Shown here piece by piece: positions 42,578 to 54,420 of a stretch of DNA of 64,000 nucleotides. A program made the translations under genes and the position numbers. Below the pieces are notes generated by a model. It ran no database searches. It had not been told where the DNA came from and saw only the letters and a list, made by a program, of their open reading frames with translations. Origin of the DNA: an uncultured Sterolibacterium sp. (GTDB lineage Bacteria; Pseudomonadota; Gammaproteobacteria; Burkholderiales; Rhodocyclaceae); contig CAIVDC010000114.1 of assembly GCA_903904605.1 (NCBI GenBank), positions 1 to 64,000 of the forward strand, read 5' to 3'. How positions within the stretch are numbered: position 1 is the stretch's first letter; every line of letters starts with the position of its first letter.

Positions 42578-43996
42578 ATGGACGCCGGCGTAGAAAATCT
42601 CACCAAAGCTTGCCCGGCGGAGTCGGCGGAGACCTTCGCCGCGATGGTGCGCACGCAGATCGGCGAGAATATCCATCGCTGCTGGCAGTGCATCAAGTGC
42701 ACTGCAGGCTGCCCGCTCGCCGACCGGTTCGACATGACGCCGAACCAGGTCATGCGGGCGCTGCAGATGAACGATGCAGGCGTGCTGGCCAGCCGCGCGA
42801 TCTGGTTGTGCGCCTCCTGCCATACCTGCGCCACGCGCTGCCCGCGCGGCATCGACGTGACCGCGGTGATGGATGCCCTGCGCATCGAAGCGCGGAGGCG
42901 CGGCGTGCCGCCGGCGATTCCTGAAATTCCCGCCTTCAACTCGATCTTCCTGCGTCTGGCCGGCTTCTTCGGGCGGGTTCCCGAAGCGCTGTTGATGCTC
43001 GCCTTCAACCTGTCCCGCGGCAAGCCGGCCCACGACGCCAGACTGGGCTGGCAACTGCTGCGCCGGGGTCGCTTCAAGCTGCTGCCGAAATTCGTTCGCG
43101 CCCCCAGGCCGGTCAAGCCGGTCGCGGACGGCGCCGGCAAAGTGGCCTACTTTCCCGGCTGCGTGGCGGAAGGCAGCGCTGCCGACTACGATCATACGGC
43201 GCGCGCGGTGGCCGGCCTGCTCGACATCGAACTGGTCGAGCCGGAGGGCTGGACCTGCTGCGGCTCCAGTCCGGCCCATGCGACCGATGCCGCCAAAGCG
43301 ACGGTGATGCCGATGCGCACCATCGCCGCCGTGGAGCGCATGCAGATCGGCACGCTGACTTCACCCTGCAGTTCGTGCTTCGCACGCCTGAAGGCCGCCG
43401 AACATCAAGTCAGCACCGATCCTGCCCGCGCCGGACAAGTCGCGGCGGCCCTGGACTATGAGTACGGCGGAACGGTACGGGTGCAGCACCTGCTCGACAC
43501 CTTCATGGAGTTCGCCGGGGCCGACAAGATTGCCGCCCGCGTCAGGCAGCCGCTCACCGGCCTCAAGGTCGCCTGCTACTACGGCTGCCTGATCACGCGC
43601 CCCAGCGTCGTCACCGGCGCATCGCATCCGGAATACCCGATGAAGATGGATCATCTGGTCCGTGCCCTCGGTGCCGAGCCGGTGGCCTGGTCCGGCAAGA
43701 CCGATTGCTGCGGCGGATCGCTCGGCGTGACCCAGACGGAAGCCGCGCTGGCAATGACCCGGCGCGTACTCATCAACGCGCGCGATTGCGGCGCCGATGT
43801 CGTCGCGACCATGTGCCCGATGTGCCATATGAACCTGGACGTGCGCCAGCAGCGGCTGGGATTGGCCTCGGCGACGCCGATCCTGCACGCGCCCCAACTC
43901 ATGATGCTGGCCTTCGGCATGGGCGAAAGCGGCGCGCTGCTGGGCAAGGCGGTGACCGATTCGAGACCCTTGCTCAGGAAGAAATGGCGGCACTGA
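42578..43996 (+). CDS. HdrC-HdrB fusion, heterodisulfide-reductase-like iron-sulfur protein
   Basis: A 472-residue protein. The HdrC part (1-185) has two 4Fe-4S motifs, CWQCIKCTAGCP near residue 35 and CASCHTCATRCP near 78. The HdrB part has two CCG-type domains: GCVAEGS near 193, WTCCGSSP near 225 and CSSC near 262; then YGCLITRP, DCCGGSLG near 374 and CPMCHMNLD near 413. These bind noncubane 4Fe-4S clusters in HdrB. With the HdrA fusion it makes up a complete HdrABC set. No CoM/CoB biology is expected, so it is an electron-transfer module. Last gene of the operon. Confidence 0.92.
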   Translation: MDAGVENLTKACPAESAETFAAMVRTQIGENIHRCWQCIKCTAGCPLADRFDMTPNQVMRALQMNDAGVLASRAIWLCASCHTCATRCPRGIDVTAVMDALRIEARRRGVPPAIPEIPAFNSIFLRLAGFFGRVPEALLMLAFNLSRGKPAHDARLGWQLLRRGRFKLLPKFVRAPRPVKPVADGAGKVAYFPGCVAEGSAADYDHTARAVAGLLDIELVEPEGWTCCGSSPAHATDAAKATVMPMRTIAAVERMQIGTLTSPCSSCFARLKAAEHQVSTDPARAGQVAAALDYEYGGTVRVQHLLDTFMEFAGADKIAARVRQPLTGLKVACYYGCLITRPSVVTGASHPEYPMKMDHLVRALGAEPVAWSGKTDCCGGSLGVTQTEAALAMTRRVLINARDCGADVVATMCPMCHMNLDVRQQRLGLASATPILHAPQLMMLAFGMGESGALLGKAVTDSRPLLRKKWRH

Positions 43997-44036
43997 GGAA
44001 TCCCGGACCGGGCCGATGCCCGGCCCCGGAGGGTCC

Positions 44037-44693
44037 TCAGCGCCGGCCGGCCGCCACGCGTCGCGCGAACAGCTTCATTGCGGTCGCGAACTTCGTCGCC
44101 CCCCCGTTGGCGGGATGCCTGACCGTCACGCTCGGCTCGACGCCCAGGCGGCGCATGGCTTTTTCGGCCTGCAGACCGACCGCGACCAAGGGCAATCCGC
44201 TGAAGTGGCGGCTGAGCAAATCCAGGCAGGGCAGGCCGATCTCGAGTTCAGGCCCGAGCGGCGTCCGGTTGCCCAGTTCCCGCCCGTCGGGGAAAGGATG
44301 CAGCGGCAAGGCGTTCCAGAGCACTGTCGACTCGGCCAGGCCGAGTTCGAACAGCGTCCGCCAGATGATCGTCGCCGACGGCTCGGAGAACGGCAGGGGG
44401 CGCGAGGTAAACCGGTCTTCCCGGGCAATGCGCGGCACGCTCCCGGCGCAGAGCAGCCGCTCGGAAGTAAACGCGATGCCGGAGTAGCGGCAGCCCTGGT
44501 ACCCCGCCGCCTCGCCGACCAGGACGAAGCGGGGAGCGACGTCGAAGTGCCGGCGCAGGCGGGCCATCCTCCGGTCCACCGCATCCGCGGCTGAATCCAG
44601 CGCGCATTTCTGCGTCCACGGATTGAACAGCCCGGCCCCCGGCTGCCTCGGCAGCAGCGCCACCAGACTGTCCGCTAAATTCTCTTGCGCCAT
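44037..44693 (-). CDS. uracil-DNA glycosylase-superfamily protein
   Basis: A protein of about 218 residues of the UDG fold. It has FVLVGEAAGYQGCRYSGIAF near residue 55, ALPLHPF in the middle and a C-terminal RHPANGG that corresponds to the HPSP-like motif of UDGs. It probably excises uracil or a related base from DNA, but this subgroup is not well characterised. The GEAAGYQG motif lacks the usual Asp of family 1. The start is uncertain: 44693 (MAQENL) is used, and 44729 adds 12 residues. It is convergent with the HdrCB gene; a short GC hairpin (44008-44023) lies between. Confidence 0.78.
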   Translation of the reverse strand: MAQENLADSLVALLPRQPGAGLFNPWTQKCALDSAADAVDRRMARLRRHFDVAPRFVLVGEAAGYQGCRYSGIAFTSERLLCAGSVPRIAREDRFTSRPLPFSEPSATIIWRTLFELGLAESTVLWNALPLHPFPDGRELGNRTPLGPELEIGLPCLDLLSRHFSGLPLVAVGLQAEKAMRRLGVEPSVTVRHPANGGATKFATAMKLFARRVAAGRR

Positions 44694-44832
44694 TGGGCAT
44701 CCCGTCGAAATCGCGCCGATATCCGGCATGGGTCCATCGTACTTCAAGTCTAAGGGAGATGGTCTTCGATCGCGAAGTCGGTGAATGGGCTTTGTGGTAA
44801 AACTCGGCATCCATCTGCCACGGGGGAGCTCC

Positions 44833-45390
44833 ATGCCATTGGACATCAAGGAAATCGAACAGGCTTTGGCCGAAGCGGACTGCCTGGCCACGGAGCAGGA
44901 AGTGGCGGCGGCCATAGAGCGCATGGCGGCGGAAATCACGGCCCGCCTGAAAGGCAGCAACCCGCTCGTCTTCTGCGTCATGAACGGCGGCCTGGTGCTT
45001 TCCGGGCGCCTGATCTGCAAGCTCGCCTTTCCGCTCGAAGTGTCGTATCTGCACGCCACCCGGTACGGCCGCCAGCTCACGGGCTCCCTGCTCGACTGGC
45101 GGGTGCGCCCCAGCCAGGATCTTCGCGGAAGAGTGGTGTTGGTGCTCGACGACATTCTCGACGAGGGACATACGCTGGCGGCCATCGTCGAGTACTTGCG
45201 CGAGCAGGGTGCGGCGGCGGTGCACAGCGCCGTGCTGGTGCACAAGCGGCACCCGCGCAAGGCGACGCCGGGAATGCGCGCCGATGTCACCGGCCTCGAA
45301 TTGGAAGACCGCTACCTGTTCGGCGCCGGCATGGACTACAAAGGCTACTGGCGCAATGCCCCCGGCATCTACGCGCTGAAGGGGCACTAG
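44833..45390 (+). CDS. hypoxanthine-guanine-type phosphoribosyltransferase
   Basis: A 185-residue type I phosphoribosyltransferase. The PRPP-binding loop VLVLDDILDEGHTL is near residues 97-110. An N-terminal FCVMNGG (near residue 47) and a C-terminal FGAGMDYKGYWRN (near 162) match HPRT-like proteins of beta- and gammaproteobacteria. It should salvage hypoxanthine or guanine with PRPP. ATG 44833 has GGGGGAG at good distance; an upstream ATG at 44785 does not. It diverges from the glycosylase gene. Confidence 0.9.
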   Translation: MPLDIKEIEQALAEADCLATEQEVAAAIERMAAEITARLKGSNPLVFCVMNGGLVLSGRLICKLAFPLEVSYLHATRYGRQLTGSLLDWRVRPSQDLRGRVVLVLDDILDEGHTLAAIVEYLREQGAAAVHSAVLVHKRHPRKATPGMRADVTGLELEDRYLFGAGMDYKGYWRNAPGIYALKGH

Positions 45391-45548
45391 CGGCGTGCCG
45401 CCGTCGCTGCGTGCGCCAGCGCACAGAATTAACCGACCCATCGGCCTATCTTCGTCACAGTTGCCATAGCCCGAAACAAGGCGCACGAAATAATGCGCGG
45501 AACGGATGTGGCGCTTCGTAACCCATATTTCAGCCGAAGGAGCCGAAC

Positions 45549-45926
45549 ATGAACAGTAAGACGATTATCTCCACCCTCCTGGCCATATCCTTGTCCGCAG
45601 GAGGACTTGCCTTCGCCGATGGGCCGGGCGATCACAACGATCGCGGTCGCAATGAACAGTCGCGTGGCAATGATCGGCAGGATCATCGCGACGACCGGGG
45701 CCGCGGCCAAGACTATGAACAGCGCGGCGCGGGCCCGAACCATCAGTTTCACAAGGGGGAGCGCCTTTCGCCCGAATACCGCAACCGGCAGTACGTCGTC
45801 GATGACTGGCGCAGCCACCGGCTGAGTGCCCCGCCGCGCGGCTACCAGTGGGTGCAGACGGGCGGCGACTACGTGCTGGTGGCGATAGCCACCGGGGTGA
45901 TCATGCAGCTCCTGCTCAACCACTGA
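45549..45926 (+). CDS. RcnB-family periplasmic protein
   Basis: A 125-residue exported protein with a signal peptide (residues 1-23, cleavage at AFA-DG). A His/Asp/Arg-rich, probably metal-binding middle (about 25-65) is followed by the RcnB domain (YVVDDWRSHRLSAPPRGYQW, then GDYVLVAIATGVI). RcnB of E. coli takes part in nickel/cobalt homeostasis. Here no rcnA is adjacent. GAAGGAG lies six bases before the ATG. Confidence 0.85.
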   Translation: MNSKTIISTLLAISLSAGGLAFADGPGDHNDRGRNEQSRGNDRQDHRDDRGRGQDYEQRGAGPNHQFHKGERLSPEYRNRQYVVDDWRSHRLSAPPRGYQWVQTGGDYVLVAIATGVIMQLLLNH

Positions 45927-45968
45927 ATCGCGAGGAGCGGGACCGCTCCCCGGCAGGGCCGGGTTGCC

Positions 45969-45998
45969 GCGGGCTGCCGGAGTGATCCGGCAGCCCGC
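45969..45998. terminator. bidirectional hairpin between rcnB-like and asmA-like genes
   Basis: A perfect 12-bp GC-rich stem (GCGGGCTGCCGG/CCGGCAGCCCGC) with a 6-base loop lies between the convergent genes. On the plus strand TTGCCTGTTC follows, a weak T-tract. Confidence 0.7.
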
Positions 45999-46006
45999 TT
46001 GCCTGT

Positions 46007-48025
46007 TCACGGCGCCGGGGCAAGCGGCAGGACTTCAGCGGCGGCCAACAGCCGGGTGCAGTCGCTTTGCTCTGCCGGCCCGGTCTTGATCAGGGGAAGC
46101 AGGGCTGCGACCGGCGCCAGGACCGCCAGCGCAAGCGCCCCGCCCGCCCTGATGGCCATCACGCCCTTATCGACGCTCAGCCGCGGCTCCTTGAAGCTGC
46201 CTCTGAGATAAAGCGGCGCTCTCAGCGAAAACACGCGCAGCCCCTTGCTGTCGGGTTTGAGGGTCAGATCCAGTCGCTCCTGCGCCAGACTGATATTGCC
46301 GCTGACCTGGAGCAGGGCCTCGTCGGTATCGATGATGAAGCGGTGCGTTTGCATCAGGCCACGGCTCACGCCGAAATCGCTGACCAGGCAATTGAGCTTG
46401 ACCTGCCTGTCGCCGACCAGTCTGGTCAGGATCACGTTGCCGATATTCAAGCCCATTTCCTCGAGCAGGAGTTTGCTGACCGTGCCGTGATCGATCCGGG
46501 CCTTGATTTCGCCATTGGACGCGCCGAGCAGGCTGGCGACCGAATTCCCGGTCGCCGACAGCGAGGCATCGCCATTGAATTCGCCGACACTCGCCTGCAG
46601 GGATTGCAGAGAGGGGAACAGTCGCTTCAGCTCCAGACGGCGGGCCGTCACTTTCATTTCCGCCCGGATCGCATCCTTGCCAGCCCTCCCGCTGCCGTCG
46701 AGAGTGATGTTCGAACTCAGGCTGCCACCGGCCATGTCGAAATTGAGCGGCAGGAGCGACAGCACACCGTCCTGCAGATGCAGCTTCGCCGCCAGTTTGT
46801 TGATCGGCAAGCCCTGGCTGCGCACGATTTCTTCGGCGCTGAAACTGATGTCGGCATCGATGCTGGTCCAGCGCTCCGTCCTGAATGCTTCGACCGGCAA
46901 AGCCTTGTCGGCCGGCTGAACGGCGGCGACGCCGCGTTCGGTCTTGCTGGCATTCGAGTCGGCGCCGATCATGGGGGCCAGATCGGAAAACCTCAACAGC
47001 CGCGACACGACTGTCCCGGAGAGCAGCGCCCGAGGCTGTTTCGCCTGATAGTCGAGACTGCCGCGGATGTCGCTGCCGCCGACCCTGCCGCGGAAGCTGT
47101 CGTAGACCCAGTGATCGGCATGGGCTTTCAGGGTGCCGACCAAATGGCCTTCCGTGGCGAACGGCGGCGTCTCCGGCAAGACCATGCCGGAGAGGGCATA
47201 CAGCCGCGCCATGCTCGCGCCCGAGACGGTCAGGCGCATGTCGAGGGCCGCCAGGTCGGCCGGCCGGGTCAGCGTGCCCACGACTGTGATCACGGTCTGT
47301 CCCGTGCGCAGACTGGCCATGATCGGAAAGGGTGCCATCTGTCGTTGCAGCGACAGCACGGCGCCGGCCTTGCCCTTGCCGACCAGTGCTGCGCCGTTCA
47401 AGCTGCCGCGCAGCTGCCAGGCCACGCCATAGGTCGAATCTGCCTCGAGCGTATCGACATCGGCGGTGAGATCGGCGCGCCGGACGGCATCGACCAGGTG
47501 CACCCGGCCTTTGCTGAAGACGATGCTCTGCAATTCCAGCCGCCAGGGCGAAGGACTGTCGTCGCTGGGGAAAGTCCAGTTGTTCCCGCCGTCGGCGCCG
47601 CGGCGCAGATTGACCACAGGCAGATCTAGACGGAGGACGGGAATCACGATCCTGCCGGCCAGCAGTGCCAGCGGGCTAAGTGAAAAATCGACCCGCCCGA
47701 TGCGGGCCATGTCGGCCGGAGCAGCAACAGTCAAGCCGCCGGGATTGCCGATGTGAATGTCCGTGGCGCGCAGGTGCGGCCACGGAATCATCCCGCGCCA
47801 TGTTTGCGCCCGACCGGCCGTCCCCGAAACCGGCCAGTCCCAGGACAGGGAGAGGTCGCCGGCGATCAGGAAGGGCCGGCCGAGCGCCTCGCTGGTGCGC
47901 GCATCGAGCCATGGCCGGGCCCTGTTCCAGTCGATGCTGGAGAGGGCCAGCAGCGCGACCGCGGGAACCGCGATCAGGGCGGCGGCGACCGCCAGCGCAA
48001 CCGCCTTGCGGCGCCGGATCTTCAA
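46007..48025 (-). CDS. AsmA-family envelope protein
   Basis: A protein of about 672 residues with an N-terminal membrane anchor (KAVALAVAAALIAVPAVALL). A periplasmic AsmA N-domain (DWNRARPWLDARTSEALGRP) and a long beta-rich body end in an AsmA_2-like region (RLDLTLKPDSKGLRVFSLRA, then PLYLRGSF). These proteins affect outer-membrane lipid transport. The start is probably TTG 48025, which overlaps the stop of the DUF3096 gene (TTGA, 48025-48022). No ATG is available, and the longer frame reads through that gene out of frame. Translational coupling is likely. Confidence 0.82.
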   Translation of the reverse strand: MKIRRRKAVALAVAAALIAVPAVALLALSSIDWNRARPWLDARTSEALGRPFLIAGDLSLSWDWPVSGTAGRAQTWRGMIPWPHLRATDIHIGNPGGLTVAAPADMARIGRVDFSLSPLALLAGRIVIPVLRLDLPVVNLRRGADGGNNWTFPSDDSPSPWRLELQSIVFSKGRVHLVDAVRRADLTADVDTLEADSTYGVAWQLRGSLNGAALVGKGKAGAVLSLQRQMAPFPIMASLRTGQTVITVVGTLTRPADLAALDMRLTVSGASMARLYALSGMVLPETPPFATEGHLVGTLKAHADHWVYDSFRGRVGGSDIRGSLDYQAKQPRALLSGTVVSRLLRFSDLAPMIGADSNASKTERGVAAVQPADKALPVEAFRTERWTSIDADISFSAEEIVRSQGLPINKLAAKLHLQDGVLSLLPLNFDMAGGSLSSNITLDGSGRAGKDAIRAEMKVTARRLELKRLFPSLQSLQASVGEFNGDASLSATGNSVASLLGASNGEIKARIDHGTVSKLLLEEMGLNIGNVILTRLVGDRQVKLNCLVSDFGVSRGLMQTHRFIIDTDEALLQVSGNISLAQERLDLTLKPDSKGLRVFSLRAPLYLRGSFKEPRLSVDKGVMAIRAGGALALAVLAPVAALLPLIKTGPAEQSDCTRLLAAAEVLPLAPAP

Positions 48026-48174
48026 CGCAGGAAGTGACCGGTGCCGAACAGGCCGACCAGGCCGACCATGATCAGGTAGACGGCGACGATCGTGGACAGC
48101 AGGCGCGGCATGACCAGGATCATGATGCCGGCGGCGAGCGATACGACGGGGACCAGACTGATCGTGACATTCAT
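48022..48174 (-). CDS. DUF3096 small membrane protein
   Basis: A 50-residue protein made of two membrane helices (ISLVPVVSLAAGIMILVMP and LSTIVAVYLIMVGLVGLF). This is the full DUF3096 pattern, a family of unknown function. AAGGAG lies eight bases before the ATG at 48174. It is first in a two-gene unit with the AsmA-like gene, which starts inside its stop codon. Confidence 0.82.
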   Translation of the reverse strand: MNVTISLVPVVSLAAGIMILVMPRLLSTIVAVYLIMVGLVGLFGTGHFLR

Positions 48175-48333
48175 GGCAGGACTCCTTCAATGATGAATCA
48201 ATGAGCGCAGCGGATCAGCTTACATGAACCGGCTGCGCCGTTATGTGCGCAAGCGTACCGATCTGCAGAACAAAACGGTGCATAAGGTCAACATTGAAGG
48301 CAATACCCTACCGATAATTTTTTTGAGGAGCTT

Positions 48334-48639
48334 ATGATGCTGGAATCTAATTTCAAAATCGTCAACAATGACATGAAGACTCTGGTCAAGGACGCCCAGG
48401 CGCTGTTTCAGGCGGCCGCCGCCCTGTCCGGCGAGAAGGCCGAGGAGGCACGCGGCCGCGGCATGCGGATGCTCGATACGGCCTTGGTCAGGGCCCAGGA
48501 GGCGCAAGCGGGCGCCGTCGTCGCCGGCAAGGCAATGGCCGCCTCGGCGGACGACTACGTGAAGGAAAATCCCTGGCGCATCATCGCCTCGGCGATCGGC
48601 CTGGGACTGCTGGCCGGTGTGTTCCTGTCCCGCAAATAG
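48334..48639 (+). CDS. DUF883 (ElaB/YqjD-like) membrane-anchored protein
   Basis: A 101-residue protein with an amphipathic helical N-terminal part and one C-terminal membrane helix (PWRIIASAIGLGLLAGVFLS). ElaB/YqjD proteins anchor stationary-phase ribosomes at the inner membrane in E. coli. GAGGAG lies before the ATG; a second ATG follows immediately. It precedes csbD, a common arrangement of stress genes. Confidence 0.88.
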   Translation: MMLESNFKIVNNDMKTLVKDAQALFQAAAALSGEKAEEARGRGMRMLDTALVRAQEAQAGAVVAGKAMAASADDYVKENPWRIIASAIGLGLLAGVFLSRK

Positions 48640-48748
48640 GCCATGCCCGAAGCCATCGGTTCGTTGGCGTACAGACCTGAACCGGCGTTGCGTTCAATCT
48701 CGGGTTTCCGCAGGGAGACCCTGCCCATCTGGATGAAAGGATACGATC

Positions 48749-48943
48749 ATGAACAAGGATCAAGTGAAAGGCGCCGTAAAGGACCTCGCCGGCAAGGTGC
48801 AGGAAGAAGCGGGGAAACTGACCGGCAGCAAGGAGCAGCAAATCAAGGGGCTGGGCCGGCAGATCTCCGGCAAAGCCGAGCAGATCTATGGCGACGCGAA
48901 GGAAGCCGTCAAGGAGGCGAACAAGCCTAACAAGCCTTATTGA
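48749..48943 (+). CDS. CsbD-family stress-response protein
   Basis: A 64-residue, highly charged protein with the CsbD signature (MNKDQVKGAVKDLAGKVQEE, then GKLTGSKEQQIKGLG). It is usually induced under general stress; the molecular role is not known. AAAGGA is eight bases before the ATG. Confidence 0.92.
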   Translation: MNKDQVKGAVKDLAGKVQEEAGKLTGSKEQQIKGLGRQISGKAEQIYGDAKEAVKEANKPNKPY

Positions 48944-49042
48944 AGCGCCGATGCAGGAACGGGATGGCCGCCTTGCGCGGCCATTTCGTCGTCAAGCGGG
49001 CTAGCCGCTGCTCCCTTGCGCGGGTTTAGGAAACAGTCCCCG

Positions 49043-49657
49043 ATGAGCTCGAAATCCGCCGATCCTCCTGCCTCGCCTCCGGACCCGGAGGGCAAGCTGT
49101 TCGGCTCTGAGCGCGACCAGATCAGCCGCAACATCGATGCCGTTCTGGACTTCTACAGCCGCGAAGACAAGAAGATCAGCCGCTGGCAACGCATCCTGGA
49201 ACGCTTCAGCCTGTTCATCGGACAGCCTGTTTTTCTCGGCTTCATCCTGCTTTTTGTCGCCTTCTGGATCTTCGCCGACAGGGCAGCGCGCCACTTCGGC
49301 ATGGCCGAATTCGACCCGCCGCCTTTCTTCTGGCTGCAGGGGATAGTCGGACTGGGCGCATTGCTCACCGCAACCGTGGTGCTGATCAAGCAGAACCGGC
49401 TCGCCAGGCTCGATGAACAGCGGGCGCATCTGGACCTGAAAGTCACCCTGCTGACCGAGCAGAAAGCCGCCAAGCTGATCGACCTGCTCGAAGAGTTGCG
49501 GCGCGATCTACCGAACGTCAGAAACCGCCACGATCCCGAGGCGGCAGCATTGCAGCGGTCGATGAATCCGGATCTGGTGCTGGCCGCCCTGGACGAACGC
49601 AAGGAATCGGACGGGCGCTTGAAGGGCGCTGGCGAAGACACCGGCGGGAATAGCTGA
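49043..49657 (+). CDS. DUF1003 membrane protein
   Basis: A 204-residue protein with two membrane helices (about 58-78 and 95-115: PVFLGFILLFVAFWIF and GIVGLGALLTATVVLI). The helices are framed by RISRNID-type and KVTLLTEQKAAKLIDLLEEL segments typical of DUF1003. A Pro-rich N-terminus and charged C-terminal tail are variable. The function is unknown. ATG 49043 follows AGGAAA; a longer frame from 49016 is possible. Confidence 0.87.
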   Translation: MSSKSADPPASPPDPEGKLFGSERDQISRNIDAVLDFYSREDKKISRWQRILERFSLFIGQPVFLGFILLFVAFWIFADRAARHFGMAEFDPPPFFWLQGIVGLGALLTATVVLIKQNRLARLDEQRAHLDLKVTLLTEQKAAKLIDLLEELRRDLPNVRNRHDPEAAALQRSMNPDLVLAALDERKESDGRLKGAGEDTGGNS

Positions 49658-49714
49658 TGGCGACCGCCTCCCCCGATCGTTGCGGGTATGCGCGCTGGCG
49701 AACAGAACCGATGA

Positions 49715-53267
<3,553 letters not shown>

Positions 53268-53273
53268 GGCGGA

Positions 53274-54401
53274 TCAATGTTCCTGCGGCGTCGGATTCGG
53301 GCTGTTGCCCGGCAGCACCGTGTTGTCCACCACCACCGGCGTGCCGTTCTTGAGCTTCATCTGTCCGCTGGTGACCACCTCCTGACCTTCGAAGAGACCG
53401 CTCAGGACCGCGACCTGATCGCCGCGCGTGTCGCCGGTGGTGACGAACACCTGTTGCGCCAGCAGCGGCGCATTGCCCTTGTCGTCCCGCGCGGCGCCCG
53501 GCTTGAGCACGAACACGGTCGAACCGTAGGGATTGTAGGTAATGGCCGTCTGCGGCAAGGTCAGATAGCGCTGCTTCGCGCCGACCGCGACGCTGACATC
53601 GGCGAACATGCCCGGCAGCATCTGGCGCCTGGCGTTGGCCAGGGTCGCTTCGACCTGGACGTTGCGCGTGGCCGTATCGATTTTCGGACTGATGGCGGTG
53701 ATCTTGCCGGCGAAACTTTTGCCCGCAAAGGCATCGGTGGACACGCTCACCGCCTGGCCTACGGAGAGGTGATCGATCTGCTGCTGGGGCAGGAAGAAGT
53801 CAACATAGATCGGATCGATCGCCTGCAGGGTGACGATCTTGTCCCCGGCATTCAGGTACTGGCCGGGGTTAACCGTCGTGATCCCGAGCTTTCCGGCAAA
53901 GGGCGCGCGTATGGTCTTCTTTTCGACCGTTGCCGCCTGTTGCGCCACCAGTGCCCGTTTGCTCTTCAGATCCGCCTTGTCGCCATCCACCTGCGCCTGG
54001 CTGATCGCCTGCGCAGCCAGCTGGGCCTGGTCGCGCACGAGCACGGTGGCCGAAAGTTCCGCGGCCGCTTCCAGCGCATGCAGTTGCGCGATATCCGAAT
54101 CGGCATTGAGTTGCAGCAGGACCTGGTCGGCTTTCACATCCTGCCCGGACTTGAAATCGACCTGACGCACCAGACCGGCGATTTCGGTCGACAGATCGAC
54201 GCCGCGGACTGCCGTGAGCGTCCCGACCGCAGACAGCCGGGCTTGCCATTCCAGCGCCGTCACCTTCATGGCCGTGACGGTTTGCGCGCCGGGCTTGGGC
54301 GCGCTGGCGATCAGATGCCTGATCTGCAGATACTTGCCGAGAGCCAGCAGGGCAATCAACAAGAGGACGGCCCCCAGCATGATGAGCATGCGCTTGGTCA
54401 T
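53274..54401 (-). CDS. RND efflux periplasmic adaptor (membrane fusion protein)
   Basis: A 375-residue protein with an N-terminal membrane anchor (MLIMLGAVLLLIALLALG). A lipoyl/barrel-sandwich part (VDLSTEIAGLVRQVDFKSG, then IRAPFAGKLG) encloses a coiled-coil hairpin of about 60 residues. Beta-barrel and membrane-proximal domains follow. It joins the RND pump to the outer-membrane channel. AAGGACAAG precedes the ATG. It starts 19 bases after the OMF gene. Confidence 0.93.
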   Translation of the reverse strand: MTKRMLIMLGAVLLLIALLALGKYLQIRHLIASAPKPGAQTVTAMKVTALEWQARLSAVGTLTAVRGVDLSTEIAGLVRQVDFKSGQDVKADQVLLQLNADSDIAQLHALEAAAELSATVLVRDQAQLAAQAISQAQVDGDKADLKSKRALVAQQAATVEKKTIRAPFAGKLGITTVNPGQYLNAGDKIVTLQAIDPIYVDFFLPQQQIDHLSVGQAVSVSTDAFAGKSFAGKITAISPKIDTATRNVQVEATLANARRQMLPGMFADVSVAVGAKQRYLTLPQTAITYNPYGSTVFVLKPGAARDDKGNAPLLAQQVFVTTGDTRGDQVAVLSGLFEGQEVVTSGQMKLKNGTPVVVDNTVLPGNSPNPTPQEH

Positions 54402-54420
54402 GAATACTTGTCCTTACGGT

